This document shows, one piece after another, positions 62,051 to 64,000 of a DNA stretch of 64,000 nt. Numbering within the stretch: the stretch's first letter is position 1; each line of letters begins with the position of its first letter. Source of the DNA: Planctomycetales bacterium. Its GTDB lineage: Bacteria > Planctomycetota > Planctomycetia > Isosphaerales > Isosphaeraceae. The position numbers were made by a program, and so were the translations under genes. A model generated the notes under the pieces. The model had not been told where the DNA came from, did no database searches, and saw only the letters and a list, made by a program, of their open reading frames with translations. Where the stretch lies: the NCBI GenBank assembly GCA_027449865.1, contig DAIDKV010000056.1, positions 42,861 to 106,860 on the forward strand. Reading direction: 5' to 3'.

Positions 62051-62312
62051 GGTCATCCCCTGTCCTGGCTCATGGAAGTGGTTTGAAGACGCCGAAACGT
62101 GGGCGTCGGGCTCACGCCGTCAAGAAAGGACGATTGGAATCGATCATCAGGGTACGCCGGAACGCGGCGACTCGCAAGGATGAGGTAGGTCATCCGCGGG
62201 GATCGTGTTAAAGTGTCGGGATCAGGCGCGCAACAGGGTGGTTTGCGCGATTCGGAGAATGGAGGAAGGATCTCACGGGCGGCGAGGGATCGGGTCGAGG
62301 GAGCGACACGGG

Positions 62313-63962
62313 ATGAGTACGGCGACGCAAATCCCAGCGGTCATCGACTATCCGGGCGTGATCTCCGCGAGACACAGGCCCCTGGTAAATCGCCGGATGG
62401 TTGTCCGTGCGACCGTCGCCGTGCTGATGATTGGTCTCGCGTGGCGAGGCATCCGATACGCGACCGATCAACCTCTTTGGGGCGATGAAGCTTATGTCGC
62501 CGCAACCGTTCTGGAACGCGACTTTACCGGGCTGATCCAGCCGCCCGAGTTTTATCAAATCGTCCCGCCTGCTTTCCTCGGTGTCGAGTGGGCGGCGGTC
62601 CGATGGCTGGGACCCGGCGAGTGGGCGCTTCGCCTGGTCCCGTTTCTGGCGGGTCTGGCCTCGCTGATGCTCCTGGCCCGGTTTGGTCGTGAGGTCACGA
62701 CCTCGCGGACAACCCTGCTGGCGGTTGCCATCCTGGCCGCCTCGTTTTATCCGGTCCGACATTCCGTCGAGGTCAAGCCCTACTCCACCGACCTGCTCCT
62801 CTCGCTCCTCCTCACGATGGCCGGATGGTCCGTCTTCCGTCGGATCGAGTCGCGGAAACGATGGGCCGTGCTGATCGCCACGGCAATCGTGGGAGTCTGG
62901 CTTTCGTATCCGTCGGTCTTTCCGGCCGGATCGGTGGCGATGCTGCTTGGACTTCGCGCGCTACGCGAACCGAACCGCCGGGCCCGGATCATGTGGGCGG
63001 CGTACGTCCTTCTACTCGGCGTGAACTGGCTGATCGTCTACTTGCTCTTCGCTGGACCACAGGCCGAAGCAGCCCCCTTCTTGACGAAACTCATCACATG
63101 GCGCCGATCGTTCCCGCCGATCGAGAAGCCGTGGCAACTCCCTCGATGGCTCGTCGAGGTCCACACCGGGATGATGGTCGCCTATCCCCAGGGAGGCAAC
63201 AACTTTGGAAGTACCGCGACGGCGTTGTTCGTGCTGGCTGGAATCGTTCGGATGGTTCGGCGTCCACCGCGTCGGGCGTTACTGATGCTTCTTCTCGGTC
63301 CGCTACCGATCGCTCTGCTGGCCGCTGCGCTTCGTCGCTACCCATATGGAACCAGCACCCGGGTCATGCTCTACATGGCCCCGGCTTTTTGCCTGCTGGC
63401 CGCCGAAGGGCTCATGGCATTCCTCTTACGTTTGAGGCGGGCCCAACGTGGGCCAATCGTGGTCGCCTCGGTACTCGGCGTGCTGGCAATCTTTGGGACG
63501 TTGCGCGATCTGCACCTGCCCTATTTCGGATTCGACAACGTCGTCCAGCGCAGAACGGCCGAAAGAGTCGCCAGCCTTCCCTCGGCGGGCGATCTCTGCG
63601 TCGTCTACAATGGGGTAACTCCACCGCCAGCGATCCCAGACCTGATGATTACACGGTGGCTCCAGAGGGTCGCGGTCGCCCGGTATTACCTCCGGCGCGA
63701 CCTGCCCATTCCGGCCACCTGGCATCCGGACCCAAAGAGCGTGAGGCCGGATCCCGGGGGTCGGGTCTGGCTGATCGCACAGCGGCACGGCGACGAACGT
63801 TTCTTCTCCGAGGCACAATGCGCGGAACTGCAGAAGGCACTCACGTTGCGCTTTGGCACACCCCAGTTCGTCGGCCGGTTCGATTTACCGAACCGCGAGA
63901 GTTGGACTGTGTGGGCTTATCCGCGAACTCAGCGGAGGGACGCCGGAATGACGGTTCAATGA
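62313..63962 (+). CDS. GT39/PMT-like membrane glycosyltransferase
   Basis: A 549-residue membrane protein with about 10-12 spans. The first luminal loop has W-G-D-E-A-Y-V-A-A-T-V-L-E-R-D-F, the acidic D-E motif typical of GT-C enzymes such as PMT/ArnT. Y-P-V-R-H-S-V-E-V-K-P-Y-S-T-D is another conserved loop. The C-terminal part is soluble (about 440-549). The donor would be a polyprenyl-phosphate sugar, as for the GT-C gene at the other end of this window. Whether it acts on protein or lipid is unknown. GGGAG precedes ATG 62313 by about 9 nt. Confidence 0.85.
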   Translation: MSTATQIPAVIDYPGVISARHRPLVNRRMVVRATVAVLMIGLAWRGIRYATDQPLWGDEAYVAATVLERDFTGLIQPPEFYQIVPPAFLGVEWAAVRWLGPGEWALRLVPFLAGLASLMLLARFGREVTTSRTTLLAVAILAASFYPVRHSVEVKPYSTDLLLSLLLTMAGWSVFRRIESRKRWAVLIATAIVGVWLSYPSVFPAGSVAMLLGLRALREPNRRARIMWAAYVLLLGVNWLIVYLLFAGPQAEAAPFLTKLITWRRSFPPIEKPWQLPRWLVEVHTGMMVAYPQGGNNFGSTATALFVLAGIVRMVRRPPRRALLMLLLGPLPIALLAAALRRYPYGTSTRVMLYMAPAFCLLAAEGLMAFLLRLRRAQRGPIVVASVLGVLAIFGTLRDLHLPYFGFDNVVQRRTAERVASLPSAGDLCVVYNGVTPPPAIPDLMITRWLQRVAVARYYLRRDLPIPATWHPDPKSVRPDPGGRVWLIAQRHGDERFFSEAQCAELQKALTLRFGTPQFVGRFDLPNRESWTVWAYPRTQRRDAGMTVQ

Positions 63963-64000
63963 TGACCGCCGCCACCCATCCCGCCCATGTGCCCCCCTCC
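63956..64000 (-). CDS. C-terminal end of a Gly/Met/His-rich protein, rest beyond window
   Basis: Minus-strand codons from the window edge to a TGA at 63956-63958 read G-G-G-H-M-G-G-M-G-G-G-G-H-H. This is the same style of tail as the 44641-46425 protein but with added His. The stop lies inside the last codons of the convergent GT39-like gene. Only 14 residues are seen, so the identity of the protein is open. Confidence 0.45.
   Translation of the reverse strand, partial: GGGHMGGMGGGGHH

Noticed and set aside
1..64000. tRNA, rRNA, insertion-sequence or phage genes
   Set aside because: No cloverleaf-like sequence with a T-loop, no 16S/23S segment, no transposase motif and no integrase was recognised by eye. 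A tRNAscan or ISfinder run would be needed to confirm absence.

Overview
The window looks like chromosomal DNA from a planctomycete, probably an Isosphaeraceae-type lineage. The DNA is GC-rich. It carries two DUF1559 genes (prepilin-like N-terminus, C-terminal H-x9-DG motif), a BBP2-type porin, a DUF547 protein, a Gly/Met-tailed exported protein and many exported proteins of no known family. Genes are dense and mostly short operons. ATGA, GTGA and TTGA stop-start overlaps are frequent, and several starts are GTG or TTG with a GGAG-type ribosome binding site. I see no tRNA, rRNA, CRISPR array, transposase or phage gene. Taxonomy is inferred from gene content only.

Layout. 1-2651 (-): csrA followed by two overlapping glycosyltransferase genes, the last cut by the window edge. 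2939-4617 (-): a decayed winged-helix fragment, a small unknown gene, an exported thioredoxin-like protein and a three-repeat YHS-like protein. 4865-9195: a redox cluster with a SelD-type FAD oxidoreductase (+) facing DUF547, TVP38 and a CxxxxC disulfide oxidoreductase (-). 9410-16010 (+): Crp/Fnr regulator, membrane zinc-finger protein, BBP2 porin, an exported unknown, a PD-(D/E)XK-like protein, hslV and hslU. 16059-21361 (-): the phoH / HD-hydrolase / ybeY / CorC cluster (RNA quality control, nucleotide signalling, membrane transport). 21520-24968 (-): a flavoprotein, a small lipoprotein and the first DUF1559 protein. 25437-29907 (-): cdsA, uppS, purA and carA (lipid, cell-envelope and nucleotide metabolism).

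30118-38906: an ABC importer whose permease gene is separated from its ATPase and binding-protein genes by an inverted quinone-oxidoreductase-like gene, then an M28 peptidase and a divergent M29 aminopeptidase. 38994-46425: an exported STN-like protein (+), then a minus-strand run of sigma-54 response regulator, HtrA-like protein without a catalytic triad, TPR/DUF2135-like protein and Gly/Met-tailed exported protein. 46860-50302: a small conserved planctomycete-type protein, the second DUF1559/lipoprotein pair and an exported unknown. 50587-55287 (+): LegB-like epimerase, DHH phosphoesterase, Rieske protein and a cytochrome b fused to a di-haem cytochrome c. 55780-57040: a class-I amidotransferase-like protein without its nucleophilic Cys and a zinc-ribbon protein. 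57388-62050 (-): an ABC-2 exporter operon with a coiled-coil membrane protein and a beta-propeller. 62313-64000: a GT39-like transferase (+) meeting the tail of a Gly/Met/His-rich minus-strand gene.

The most noteworthy signals are protein-level losses of catalytic residues in otherwise intact genes (ABC ATPase 33365-34459, HtrA-like 41963-43090, C26-like 55780-56541), a YHS-like protein whose three repeats read CPVC / SIVS / CAVC, a leader terminator in front of a zinc-ribbon gene, an A9 run joining two genes through an open -1 frame, and the recurring DUF1559 plus lysine-tailed lipoprotein pairs.
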